This document shows positions 22,501-28,657 of a stretch of DNA of 49,275 nucleotides, one piece after another. The position numbers and the translations under genes are program-made. Every line of letters starts with the position of its first letter. Positions within the stretch are counted from its first letter, which is position 1. The stretch covers positions 1-49,275 of the forward strand of contig JABDNS010000026.1 in assembly GCA_013043705.1 (NCBI GenBank), given 5' to 3'. Source of the stretch: Pseudomonadales bacterium. Its GTDB lineage: Bacteria > Pseudomonadota > Gammaproteobacteria > Pseudomonadales > UBA7434. The notes under the pieces were generated by a model. It made no database searches. It had not been told where the DNA came from and worked only from the letters and a program-made list of their open reading frames with translations.

Positions 22501-25500
22501 AGCTAAAAATGTTATGTTGTCAGGGTTGTAGAAGCGTTGCGCCAAAACCACATCGCTTGTGTCTTCCCAAAGTGCAACCATGCTGCCGTCGCTGGCGAGT
22601 GCAATGGCGGGATTGCGCTGGGCATCTGCGACGGTCGTATTGACAAGAAATTCTGTGCCTTTGGTTGAGCCATCCGCTGCAAAGTGCTGGCCAAAGATAC
22701 CCTCTTTTTTATCCGGAAAATCCTGGTTTTTACTTTGCCACGCAATAGAGAATTCACCGCTGTCATTGATTGCGATATCCGGTCGTTTCTGGTCGTCGGC
22801 TGTGGTGCTGTTAACCAGGAATTCTGTATCGACTTTTGCATTTAATGCATCAAAGCGCTGCGCGTAGATGCCCACGCGGCTGCCATCCTGGTTTTTGCTT
22901 TCCCAGGCGACCACAAACTCTCCGGTTCCTGTCATGGCAATGGCGGGATTGGTCTGCTTGTCGGCGAAGAAAGTGTTAACCGGAAATTCTGCACCGAAAC
23001 CTGGCCCGGATGCATCGAAGCGACGGCCGGTGATGGATTCGTCATCGCCGTCCTGGTTCTTGCTCTCCCAGACCACGACAAAATCACCGCTGTCATCCAT
23101 GGCCACGGCGGGATTATCCTGGTCTTCAGCGAAGGTGGTATTGACTGCCAGCTCAATACCGACAGGAACACCAGAGCTGTCGAAGCGCTGTGCATAGATA
23201 CCGTCTTTGTCGCCGTCCTGGTTATCGCTTTGCCAAACGATTACAAAGTTACCGGCGGCGTCCATCGCAACGTCGGGATTCATTTGCTTGTCGGCGAAGT
23301 AGGTGTTTACCGGAATTTCCAAACCCACGGCGGTGCCGTTGGCGTCAAATCGTTGTGCGTAAATACCCTGTGCGTCACCATCCTGGTTTTTGCTGGTCCA
23401 GGTAACAACAAAACTACCGTCACCGGCCACGGCAATAGCTGGAGCAGTCTGGTCGTCCGCAAACTGCGTATTAACCTGGAACTCGGTACCCAACGGAATA
23501 CCGTTCGCGTCGTACATCTGTCCGAAAATGCCCCAGCCGGCGCCGTCCTGGTTTCTGCTGCTCCAAACCGAAATTACTTTTCCGTCTGGTGCAATGGCCA
23601 AATCGGGCTCGGTTTGTTTATCCGCCGTCTCTGTATTGACCTGGAATTCTTCCCCGGTCGAAGGACTCAGGGTTAACGTGCCGTTACTCGCAGTTAGCGT
23701 GACCTCGATAATCGCAGCGCCAGAATCATCACCAACAGAGATTGCATTGCCGTTGGCGTTAGAGAGTGTAAGGAAATCATCTTCCGCTACGACCTGTGGG
23801 CCGGGGAGGCCATTGATTGGCGCATCGTTAACTGCATCAGCGGAGATGGTGATGTCCACCAGGTCGCCGTCGGTTAAGGTGCCACCGACGCCGGTATTGC
23901 CAAGATCGCTGGTTAAAATTTGCAGCGTGTCACTGCCCGCGTAACCGGCATCTGGCGTGAATAGCAAGCCATCGAGGGCGGTGTTAATGTCTGCCTGGCT
24001 GCCCCTGAAGGTCATGCTGGCGTCCGCCGTGCCATCGCCCGCACTGAAGGTTAAGTTGGTTGTGCCCGATAGCGTTAATGTGCCGAAACCAACACTTAGC
24101 GATACTTCCAGTTCACCAATCAGTACATCTACGTCGTTTACACTGATGGCATTGCCGTTGGCGTTAGAAAATGTCAGCGTATTGCCTTCGTTGATGTTCT
24201 GCGCAGCGGGTACGGTGTTTACCGGCGCGTCGTTGATCCCGTCATCAATTGTGGCTGTGTTAATCGCGAACTCGGAAGTTGAGCCGTAAGCCAGCGCATC
24301 GTCAACACCAACCTGCGCGTTATCTTCAACTTTGGTAGCGGTTGCTGTTACATAGTCGCCAATGCCGATCTGGTTGGCGTTGACGATTACATTGGTAAAC
24401 GTTGCATCACCGGATCCATCGGTGGTTACCAATGTACTACCCAGGTAATAGCGGCCTTCGCCGTTGGTGGTGTCTTGCTGGCCAGATTTGTTACCAAAGA
24501 ATTCAATACGATACTGGGTGTTCGCGCCGTCTGTGTCTAGCAGGCCGGTTACAGACACACCGCCACCGGTCATCATGGCCTGTGTTATTGATGGGAAATT
24601 TTGCAAGTCGTTGGAGGCACCGTTATCGGTGTCATTGGCATCGTTATTGGTAACACCGTCACCACCGAGATCAATACCTACACCTGTATTGTCGAAGAAC
24701 CGATTACCAAGTATCGAGTTGTCCAGGGTGCCAACGTTGCGAACCTTAATACCGGTAGCATCGTTATGAAAAATGAGGTTTCCATCGTTTGTGCCGGTGC
24801 CACCAACGAGGTTGTTATTTGCCCCCCCGTGTATGACAATCCCGTCACTCTTGTTGCCAAGGTCCAGGGTGCCGGCTTGATTAGTACCGATGGCGTTGCC
24901 CTGGATGATATTTCCAGAGCTTGAACTGTCACCAATAGTGATCCCATCGTTGCCGGCAAACGCGATAGTGTTGTCAACTATTAGTGAGTCACTTGCGCCA
25001 TTTTTGATTTCAATGTTATTTGTCGTGTTGCCTCTATCAAGAGTGCCACCAAAGTCGGTGCCGATATAATTACCGGAGATGACATTGTTGTCGGTGCCGG
25101 CATCCGCAAGATATACACCCGCACCGGTATTGCCGGAAATCACGTTTCTTGCTGCCGCCGTGTTGCCGCCTATGGTATTGCTATGCGCGCCTTGATTTAA
25201 CAGGATGCCGCCACCTGCGTTGCCCAACAGTGTTACGCCATCGGGCGCCAGGCCAATAATGTTCGCGGCAATTGTGTTGCTGTGCGTGTTAACAGCGTTG
25301 GCGCCATCGATAATCACACCATAGTTAGTGTTTCCTGAGATGATATTGCCTTGGCCAGGACCCGTACCGCCTATTTCCGTATTCTGTGCGCCGTCATACA
25401 GCACTACACCGTAGCGCGCGTTGCCGAGCATGTCGCCATTCGCGTTGGTGCCAATGTAGTTGCCGTAGACCTTGTTGCCCGTAGTGCCGCTTCCATAAAT

Positions 25501-28500
25501 TTCGATACCATCGACACTTGTACCAACATTGCCTGAAATGACGTTTCCTTCGCCTGCTGTACGGTCGCCACCGATGGTATTGTTACTTGCGCCGCCGCCA
25601 ATGATGACGCCATCGTTCTGGTTACCCAAGGCGCTGTTCCCGGTGGCATCAACGCCGATATAGTTGCCCTGCACAATGTTATTGATCGACAGCGTATTCC
25701 AGAAAGATATACCGGTGCCCACATTGCCGGATATGACGTTGCCTTCTCCGGCCAGAGGGCCGCCAATGATGTTTCCAGCAGCATTGTTCAGCTCTATGCC
25801 ATAGCTGCCGTTGGCAATTGGAGCAGTGCCATCGGCATCGGTACCAATATAGTTACCTTTGATGGTGTTGTTGTCTGCGCCGGCACCATTCAGATGGATA
25901 CCCTGGCCTGCATTACCGGATATCAGGTTGCCTTCACCGGCTGTGCGGTCGCCGCCAATGATATTGTTTCCGCTACCATTGATATTGATACCTTTGCCGG
26001 CGTTGGCGATGGCCGCTGTACCAGACACGTTTGTGCCGATGTAGTTACCAATAATGATGTTATTCGAGGCCGATGATGTCAGCTCGATACCGTCACTATC
26101 GTTACCTGAAATAATATTGCGATCCGCTGCGCTGTCGCCGCCGATGGTATTACCAACGGAATTGACCCGTATACCATCCGAGAAGTTTTTCTCTTTCGCA
26201 CCGTTTAGGTCCAGGCCAATGTAGTTGGCGACGACGGTATTGTTATCGCTATTGAGTTCGATAGCATTTATCCATGATGTGAATGCCAGGCCTTTTACAG
26301 TGCTGCCTGCGCTACCTGTGTCGAAGGTCAGGCCATCGTTAAAAAATGAACTATTCGTGCCGTCGAGCTCTATGATCGGTGTACCTGTGTATCCAAATTG
26401 CGTGGTCGCATCGATGAACACCGTATCTGTAATGTGATCGAGGTCGGACTGCGGCATGATTTCAAAGGAGCCAGCTCCCAGAATATTAAACCGTATAATA
26501 TCGGCCGAGCCGATGTTAGAGGTGTTATTTGATGCAATGATCGCTTCACGCAAAGATACTTCGCCATCAGCACCTTTATTTGCCAGCAGGTAATCGATCG
26601 TGTGGGATGCGTTGCCGTCAACCAGGCCGGCGTCGTTGTCGTCGCTGGTGGTGGTAACCGCAATGTTATTGGGAGCGCTGGGATTATATTCGTAAGCGCC
26701 TATGTCGGTGGCGCCTGCACGCGATTCGCCGCGTTGGTCCAGCGCAGGTGCGCCGGTAGCGCTGCCCTCGTTGATTCCGCGGCTGCCGCTCATCAGCGCA
26801 TGGGTTTTGGTTGACCCGCCGTTAAAATCCAGCGCGCCAAGTGTCGGCGTAACATCCAGTATGTCGCTGCCCAGCCATCCTGTAGTGCCTGTGCTATTGC
26901 CAATCAGGTTGTTGCCCTGGCTTGTTACAGACCCGCTGATGTCAGTGTTCGAAGTGGCCGAGTTGACCGCGATAATGGCGTTGCGCAGGCTAGCGTCGCC
27001 GGAAGCGATAAACAGGCCACCGCCATCGGCAGCCTGGTTGTCGGTGATCGTGACGTTTTGCAAGCCCAAGGTTGCAGTGTTGCCCGACATTCTTATCGCG
27101 CCGCCTTCAGTGCTTGCTGTATTGCCGCTAATTGTCGAGTTGGTCGCGGTGACTACAGTCGCGTTGTTGGTGATCAACATGCCACCGCCCTGGCCGGAGC
27201 TGGTGTTATTACTAATGGTCGAATTGTTGAGAGACAGGTTGCCGCCCTGGACAAGGATGCCGCCACCCTTGGACCCCGCGCTGTTGTTGTCAATGGTGAC
27301 ATCTGTAAGGGTGGCAATGCCGCGTACGGAGAGGCCGCCGCCCTTGTTGGCGTCGCTGTTGGTGATTGACGAGTCGCTCAGATTCAGCGTGGCGGTCTGG
27401 TTTACCTGGATGCCGGCGCCGTCACCGCCTGCTACTGTTGTATCGCCGCCAGTGATGGTCATGCCAGAGAGGGTAGATGTGCCCGAGAGCAGGTCAAATA
27501 CCCTGTCGAGGTTGTTGCCGTCGATAAATGTCGAATTAAACCCGGTGCCGGTTATGGTGAGGTCCCCGGTTATGTCCAGGTCACCGGTGGATCCGAGATC
27601 TTCAAGTGTTCCGGCACGGGTCAGTGTGTAGGTGCCTGAACCGAGCGAGATGCTGTCCGCACCGGCCAACGCATTGGCTTCCATAATTGCAGCGCGAAGG
27701 CTGGTGTTGCCGCCAGCATCCAGGGCGAGACCGTCACCCAGGTTGGCGTCAACGGTATCGGCGAAAGTATTGACCGTGAAGCTGGCAAGTGTGTTCTGCC
27801 ACGATGCCTGGGAGTGCGCACTCGGTGCGATGGCTGTTTCGATTTGCCCGGTTCGGTACTCAAGATCCCAGTCACCCCCAAGTGAGCGATGCCCCGTTAA
27901 ATCGTCTGAAGCGGCAAAATCAAGCGATGTCAACGCAAACAGTTGATCCACCAGCGACCTGCCTTGTTCGCTCTCGGCGAGATTACAGCCATAAATAAGG
28001 AAATCGCCGTTCTGGCGAAACGCGTTGGCCCAGCTGCCAATGGCGCCACTGTTTTCAGCTAATGTGTCGGCGTCGAGCGTTGAATTACCTAAGGCCAGCG
28101 AGCCATCGCTACCGTGTGAAATCAGGTGCACGGCATTCAAGTTTTGGTAGTCGTGAAGAATGCTGGTGATCTGCGCGATGCCATCTTGCGCGGGGTCGAG
28201 CAGCACAAAATCAATTTGCCTGCCGTCATCCATTTGGCCGAGCAGATCATCGCGCAGTTGTTCGTAGTCTGGTGTGCCGGTATCGATAATCACCAGCTCG
28301 ACGGCAGATTCTTCATTGCCTACGCTAAGCAGAGTTTCGCTAGCTTCGTCTGCCGAATCGCGCGCTGCGATGCTGGTTTCAGCATCTTCGGGTAGGTGGG
28401 AATCAAGTTGCTTGTGCAGCGCAGCCGCTTTTTGCGCCTCGGCTACCGTGCGGTCGTACTCAAGCCGAACCTGTTCCAGCGTATCGGCGAAAGGGTCGTT

Positions 28501-28614
28501 TGCGCTGTTAGCGTCCAGCGCGGCGCTGAACGCGTCGGCTGAATAAAGGATGCGAGGTTCCAACGCCTCGATAATCGGCGATTTACGGCGGGGCGGAAAT
28601 TTTTTTTGACTCAT
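13564..28614 (-). CDS. Giant (~5,000 aa) repetitive surface protein with LEPR motif and DUF4347; adhesin-like
   Basis: N-terminal MSQKKFPPRRKSPIIEALEPRILYSADA; DUF4347-like 'VIIDTGTPDYEQLRDDLLGQ...VHLISHGSDGSLALGNSTL'; CSLREA-like 'NTSLRAAIMEANA'; beta-helix, propeller, LamG, He_PIG and VCBS repeats; C-terminal hydrophobic SAGFVSWALRAGSLLASMFSVMPLWKQLDPLPIV then an acidic tail. The upstream ORF start at 28626 is less likely. Confidence 0.93.
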   Translation of the reverse strand: MSQKKFPPRRKSPIIEALEPRILYSADAFSAALDANSANDPFADTLEQVRLEYDRTVAEAQKAAALHKQLDSHLPEDAETSIAARDSADEASETLLSVGNEESAVELVIIDTGTPDYEQLRDDLLGQMDDGRQIDFVLLDPAQDGIAQITSILHDYQNLNAVHLISHGSDGSLALGNSTLDADTLAENSGAIGSWANAFRQNGDFLIYGCNLAESEQGRSLVDQLFALTSLDFAASDDLTGHRSLGGDWDLEYRTGQIETAIAPSAHSQASWQNTLASFTVNTFADTVDANLGDGLALDAGGNTSLRAAIMEANALAGADSISLGSGTYTLTRAGTLEDLGSTGDLDITGDLTITGTGFNSTFIDGNNLDRVFDLLSGTSTLSGMTITGGDTTVAGGDGAGIQVNQTATLNLSDSSITNSDANKGGGLSVRGIATLTDVTIDNNSAGSKGGGILVQGGNLSLNNSTISNNTSSGQGGGMLITNNATVVTATNSTISGNTASTEGGAIRMSGNTATLGLQNVTITDNQAADGGGLFIASGDASLRNAIIAVNSATSNTDISGSVTSQGNNLIGNSTGTTGWLGSDILDVTPTLGALDFNGGSTKTHALMSGSRGINEGSATGAPALDQRGESRAGATDIGAYEYNPSAPNNIAVTTTSDDNDAGLVDGNASHTIDYLLANKGADGEVSLREAIIASNNTSNIGSADIIRFNILGAGSFEIMPQSDLDHITDTVFIDATTQFGYTGTPIIELDGTNSSFFNDGLTFDTGSAGSTVKGLAFTSWINAIELNSDNNTVVANYIGLDLNGAKEKNFSDGIRVNSVGNTIGGDSAADRNIISGNDSDGIELTSSASNNIIIGNYIGTNVSGTAAIANAGKGININGSGNNIIGGDRTAGEGNLISGNAGQGIHLNGAGADNNTIKGNYIGTDADGTAPIANGSYGIELNNAAGNIIGGPLAGEGNVISGNVGTGISFWNTLSINNIVQGNYIGVDATGNSALGNQNDGVIIGGGASNNTIGGDRTAGEGNVISGNVGTSVDGIEIYGSGTTGNKVYGNYIGTNANGDMLGNARYGVVLYDGAQNTEIGGTGPGQGNIISGNTNYGVIIDGANAVNTHSNTIAANIIGLAPDGVTLLGNAGGGILLNQGAHSNTIGGNTAAARNVISGNTGAGVYLADAGTDNNVISGNYIGTDFGGTLDRGNTTNNIEIKNGASDSLIVDNTIAFAGNDGITIGDSSSSGNIIQGNAIGTNQAGTLDLGNKSDGIVIHGGANNNLVGGTGTNDGNLIFHNDATGIKVRNVGTLDNSILGNRFFDNTGVGIDLGGDGVTNNDANDTDNGASNDLQNFPSITQAMMTGGGVSVTGLLDTDGANTQYRIEFFGNKSGQQDTTNGEGRYYLGSTLVTTDGSGDATFTNVIVNANQIGIGDYVTATATKVEDNAQVGVDDALAYGSTSEFAINTATIDDGINDAPVNTVPAAQNINEGNTLTFSNANGNAISVNDVDVLIGELEVSLSVGFGTLTLSGTTNLTFSAGDGTADASMTFRGSQADINTALDGLLFTPDAGYAGSDTLQILTSDLGNTGVGGTLTDGDLVDITISADAVNDAPINGLPGPQVVAEDDFLTLSNANGNAISVGDDSGAAIIEVTLTASNGTLTLSPSTGEEFQVNTETADKQTEPDLAIAPDGKVISVWSSRNQDGAGWGIFGQMYDANGIPLGTEFQVNTQFADDQTAPAIAVAGDGSFVVTWTSKNQDGDAQGIYAQRFDANGTAVGLEIPVNTYFADKQMNPDVAMDAAGNFVIVWQSDNQDGDKDGIYAQRFDSSGVPVGIELAVNTTFAEDQDNPAVAMDDSGDFVVVWESKNQDGDDESITGRRFDASGPGFGAEFPVNTFFADKQTNPAIAMTGTGEFVVAWESKNQDGSRVGIYAQRFDALNAKVDTEFLVNSTTADDQKRPDIAINDSGEFSIAWQSKNQDFPDKKEGIFGQHFAADGSTKGTEFLVNTTVADAQRNPAIALASDGSMVALWEDTSDVVLAQRFYNPDNITFLAGDGLDDTTVTIRGSQQLINAALDGLVYHADNTTAAETITISTNDLGNTGSGGAQSDVDVLNITVIPVNDAPDISVPAAQSTTENTALVFSTGNGNAIIVADVDAAAAPLKVTLTATNGDLSLGGTTNLSFTTGNGSNDTSMVFTGTLTDINNALQNLSFNPTAGHVGLAQFTVQVDDQGNTGAGGALTDAALVSINVNADAVNDAPINSVPGAQYNAVDTPVVFTDANGNLISISDDAGNSPVEVTLTATNGLLTLSTQDSEELQVNALGANKQLATQVATNADGAHVIVWQSDGNQDGNGKGIFAQLYDAFGNPVGSEFTVNSVTDGNQEAPVVAMNDAGGFAIAWQSDSNQDGDGKGVFVQVFDAIGQKVGIQFQANATSLDDQTVPAIAMDSVGNFVVAWESKNQDGDGQGIYAQRFDTTGFPIDDEFLVTTTVVDQQKAPDIAMNDSGAFVIAWQSKNQDGNGEGIYAQRFDSLGVAQGGEIPVNDTFAGNQVDPSVGIDNLGNFVVTWQSDGNQDGNGKGVFARRFDALGNALDLNDVVVNTTFADDQTAPSVSMNGSGEYVIVWQSKNQDGDGEGVYGQWFNADGSRIDSEFILSTETADHQTTPDVALDENGDFITTWISRNQDGDGEGVYAQRFPSAAGLNFTVGDGTADSTMTFTGRVSQINALLDGMTFTPDAGFTGAATLQIHVDDQGNTGAGGALTDTDNVYLLFSGPDVAPNDIKVVGSTEGGAEFNNDGGNDLYFVADNGGALVGGLNSVTIESSFSVSTPGTDLTPLFSYADGTNDEELALFIKSDGRLWFAASSNGSPIQSTTGTYLQLFDGNDHTVSVSWNNTSGDVVFYVDGVQEESFTGYQVGQTLTANGELVFGQDQDSELGGFNTIDVFSGTMHDVRVFNDIRTPAEIAAGYQQTLPSSEPGMIANWVFDNLSVDGVITETVSGNNLTEQHVSGGGFTASSPSLDLLVADDAANSTVVGTLAALDANEGDIHAFTLQNDAGGRFAIDANTGEISVADESLLDFATNASHDITVRATDLGGLTYDEVVTINVYDGNLAPTTSGISNFSVPEDTGVSTISLHAIFEDAEDLDSELTYTIEQNTNPGLFDSAVINASDVFVLNYADDQNGFSDFTIRATDTGGNYVETSFRVTVDPVNDDPTLDNAIADQPATEDSAFSFTFNANTFGDVDSGDTLTYSATLSGGGALPGWLSFDPNTRTFSGTPLNADVGTVSIEVTADDGNAGTPATDTFDIVVANANDAPVAGDDHLGLNFDGVDDFVVIADSASLTMTNTMTMEAWITAEPSDNLNRMIINKEGEYELSIFPDGSLNWAFANTDPGWAWHDTGVDIVDGVRTHIAVTYDNGTVSTFVDGTLVDTYSGTGAIGDAYPVLEDLLIGGRLNSPADQYFVGNIDDVRIWNIARTQLEISSNLNNVLSGSETGLSGYWRLNEGSGTTAFDLTANGNNGTLTDGAGTGAPTWAGYATDQNTTFNIAALNGLLANDTDPDGDTLSVAQVNGSALNVGSALTLPSGAQITVDNTGAFTYNPMGALDYLDASEEFTDSFTYQVSDGNGGFDTANVYVVVSGAEDAPTVDNSIANQAATEDSAFSFTFNANTFGDVDTSDTLTYTATLSGGGALPGWLTFNAGTRTFSGTPLNADVGTVSIDVTADDGSSTITDTFDIVVANDNDDPTLDNAIADQAATEDSAFSFTFNANTFGDVDVGDTLTYSATLSGGGALPGWLSFDPNTRTFSGTPLNADVGTISIEITADDGNGGTPATDTFDIVVANSNDDPTLDNAIADQAATEDSAFSFTFNANTFGDVDAGDTLTYSATLSGGGALPGWLSFTPGTRTFSGTPLNADVGTISIEVTADDGNGGTPATDTFDIVISNTPDAPTFGGTNTGSVTEDVDPDTDGLLEVNNTVTVSDPDVGESSFIAETVVGTYGSITIDAAGNWAYEADNTQAAIQSLDMGESITDTIAVRSFDNTSHNIVITINGAEDAPTVDNPIPDQSTAEDSVYNYTFNANVFGDVDSSDSFNYSAQLQGGGALPSWLVFSDATRTFAGTPLNADVGFIDIEVIADDGSSTISDVFRLTITNTDDAPTIGGTDTGSVTEDIDPDTDGLLEVNDALTISDPDTGESSFVAETINGTYGDLVIDAAGNWSYSADNTQNAVQSLDVTEFVTDTLTVTTADGTTHDIVITINGAEDAPVVGGPNTGTVAEDGTQTASDTLTITDTDTNDNPVSFNDQTPINGTGGYGDFEIASNTWTYTLNNTHAAVQGLDVGETLTDSYTFTASDGSSRTVTITIDGAEDAPTVDNAIADQSATEDLAYSFTFNANTFGDVDTSDTLTYSAQLNGGGALPAWLSFDAGTRTFSGTPSNADVGSISIDVIADDGSSTITDTFDLTVVNTNDAPTIGGTDTGAVTEDVDPDTDGLLEVNAALTISDPDVGESYFVAETINGAYGDLVIDSAGNWSYSADNTQNAIQSLDASESTTDTIAVTTADGYTHNVVITINGAEDAPVVGGPNTGSVAEDGTQTASDTLTITDADTNDNPVSFNDQTPINGTGGYGDFEITSNTWTYTLNNTHAAVQSLDVGETLNDSYTFAASDGSTRTVTITIDGAEDAPTAADNTIAVEQLSSHTFAATDFLFSDIDGDSMSAVRITALESKGDLTLNGSDVTLNQLVARADIDAGLLVWTPEPTGTGDAYANLGFSVNDGSLESASHNIAFNVDPVDLSDPDPDPDPDPDPGPDLDDNSKDPDPDSEPDNPPINETVAPDPETDEPDRVVTGALDVEIDNDINTSTLEDFASVLNVVRDTDESKQTREIPLKFVDLNNLDIANYQIEELELLQQYNLIDNDSFINALDDFADQLNKAGEQEQATYSLGAETRLGIAISLSAGFVSWALRAGSLLASMFSVMPLWKQLDPLPIVGTKDEEDQMASTETNDDDDATQSEDGAEPQQQNRQGQSNAVEDLFRGGR
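14249..14296 (-). repeat. Hexanucleotide tandem repeat encoding an Asp-Pro linker
   Basis: About eight 6-nt units (GGATCG GGGTCC GGATCT GGATCT GGATCG GGGTCC, with two more diverged units upstream) encoding DPDPDPDPDPGP. Confidence 0.85.
14630..16840 (-). repeat. Higher-order repeat of VCBS-like and He_PIG-like domains (936-bp period)
   Basis: Three independent landmarks repeat exactly 936 bp apart: GCGGCGTGCG at 14741 and 15677; GGTGTCGGGG at 15211 and 16147; GCGCGCCGCC at 15426 and 16362. Confidence 0.9.
16845..17745 (-). repeat. Tandem He_PIG/cadherin-like domain repeats (~300 bp units)
   Basis: GCCGGGCAG landmark at 16981, 17287 and 17587 (306 and 300 bp). Protein repeat 'IADQAATEDSAFSFTFNANTFGDVD..DTLTYSATLSGGGALPGWLSF'. 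A further copy at ~18720-19030 lies beyond a LamG-like module. Confidence 0.9.
20570..21735 (-). repeat. Array of seven ~55-aa repeats (predicted beta-propeller 2)
   Basis: CC(A/G)TCCTGG landmark at 20606, 20771, 20939, 21107, 21272, 21437, 21605 (165/168-bp period). Protein unit 'FxVNTxxADxQxxPxVAMxxxGxFVVxWQSxNQDGDGxGIYAQRFDxxG'. Confidence 0.9.
22520..23660 (-). repeat. Array of seven ~55-aa repeats (predicted beta-propeller 1)
   Basis: TCCTGG landmark at 22721, 22886, 23051, 23216, 23381, 23546 (exact 165-bp period), plus one terminal degenerate unit 'VVLAQRFYNPD'. Confidence 0.9.
24650..26330 (-). repeat. Parallel beta-helix repeat region in the giant protein
   Basis: Recurring 'NxISGNxGxGIxLxxAxxNxIxGNYIGTDxxGT' units with N-stacks, typical of right-handed beta-helix repeats. 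Confidence 0.8.
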
Positions 28615-28657
28615 CGTACAACACAACCTGAGTGAACCTGTGGCTTATGCAAAAAAC

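Noticed and set aside
20570-23660. Regularly spaced repeats that superficially resemble a CRISPR array
   Set aside because: Period is 165/168 bp, repeats are diverged and in-frame within a protein-coding gene, and no cas genes are present.
13600-28500. Many long ORFs on the plus strand inside the giant gene, up to 309 aa (e.g. 26702-27631, 18497-18916)
   Set aside because: They recur with the repeat periodicity, are antisense to a single 15-kb coding frame, and show compositional rather than domain-like protein sequence.
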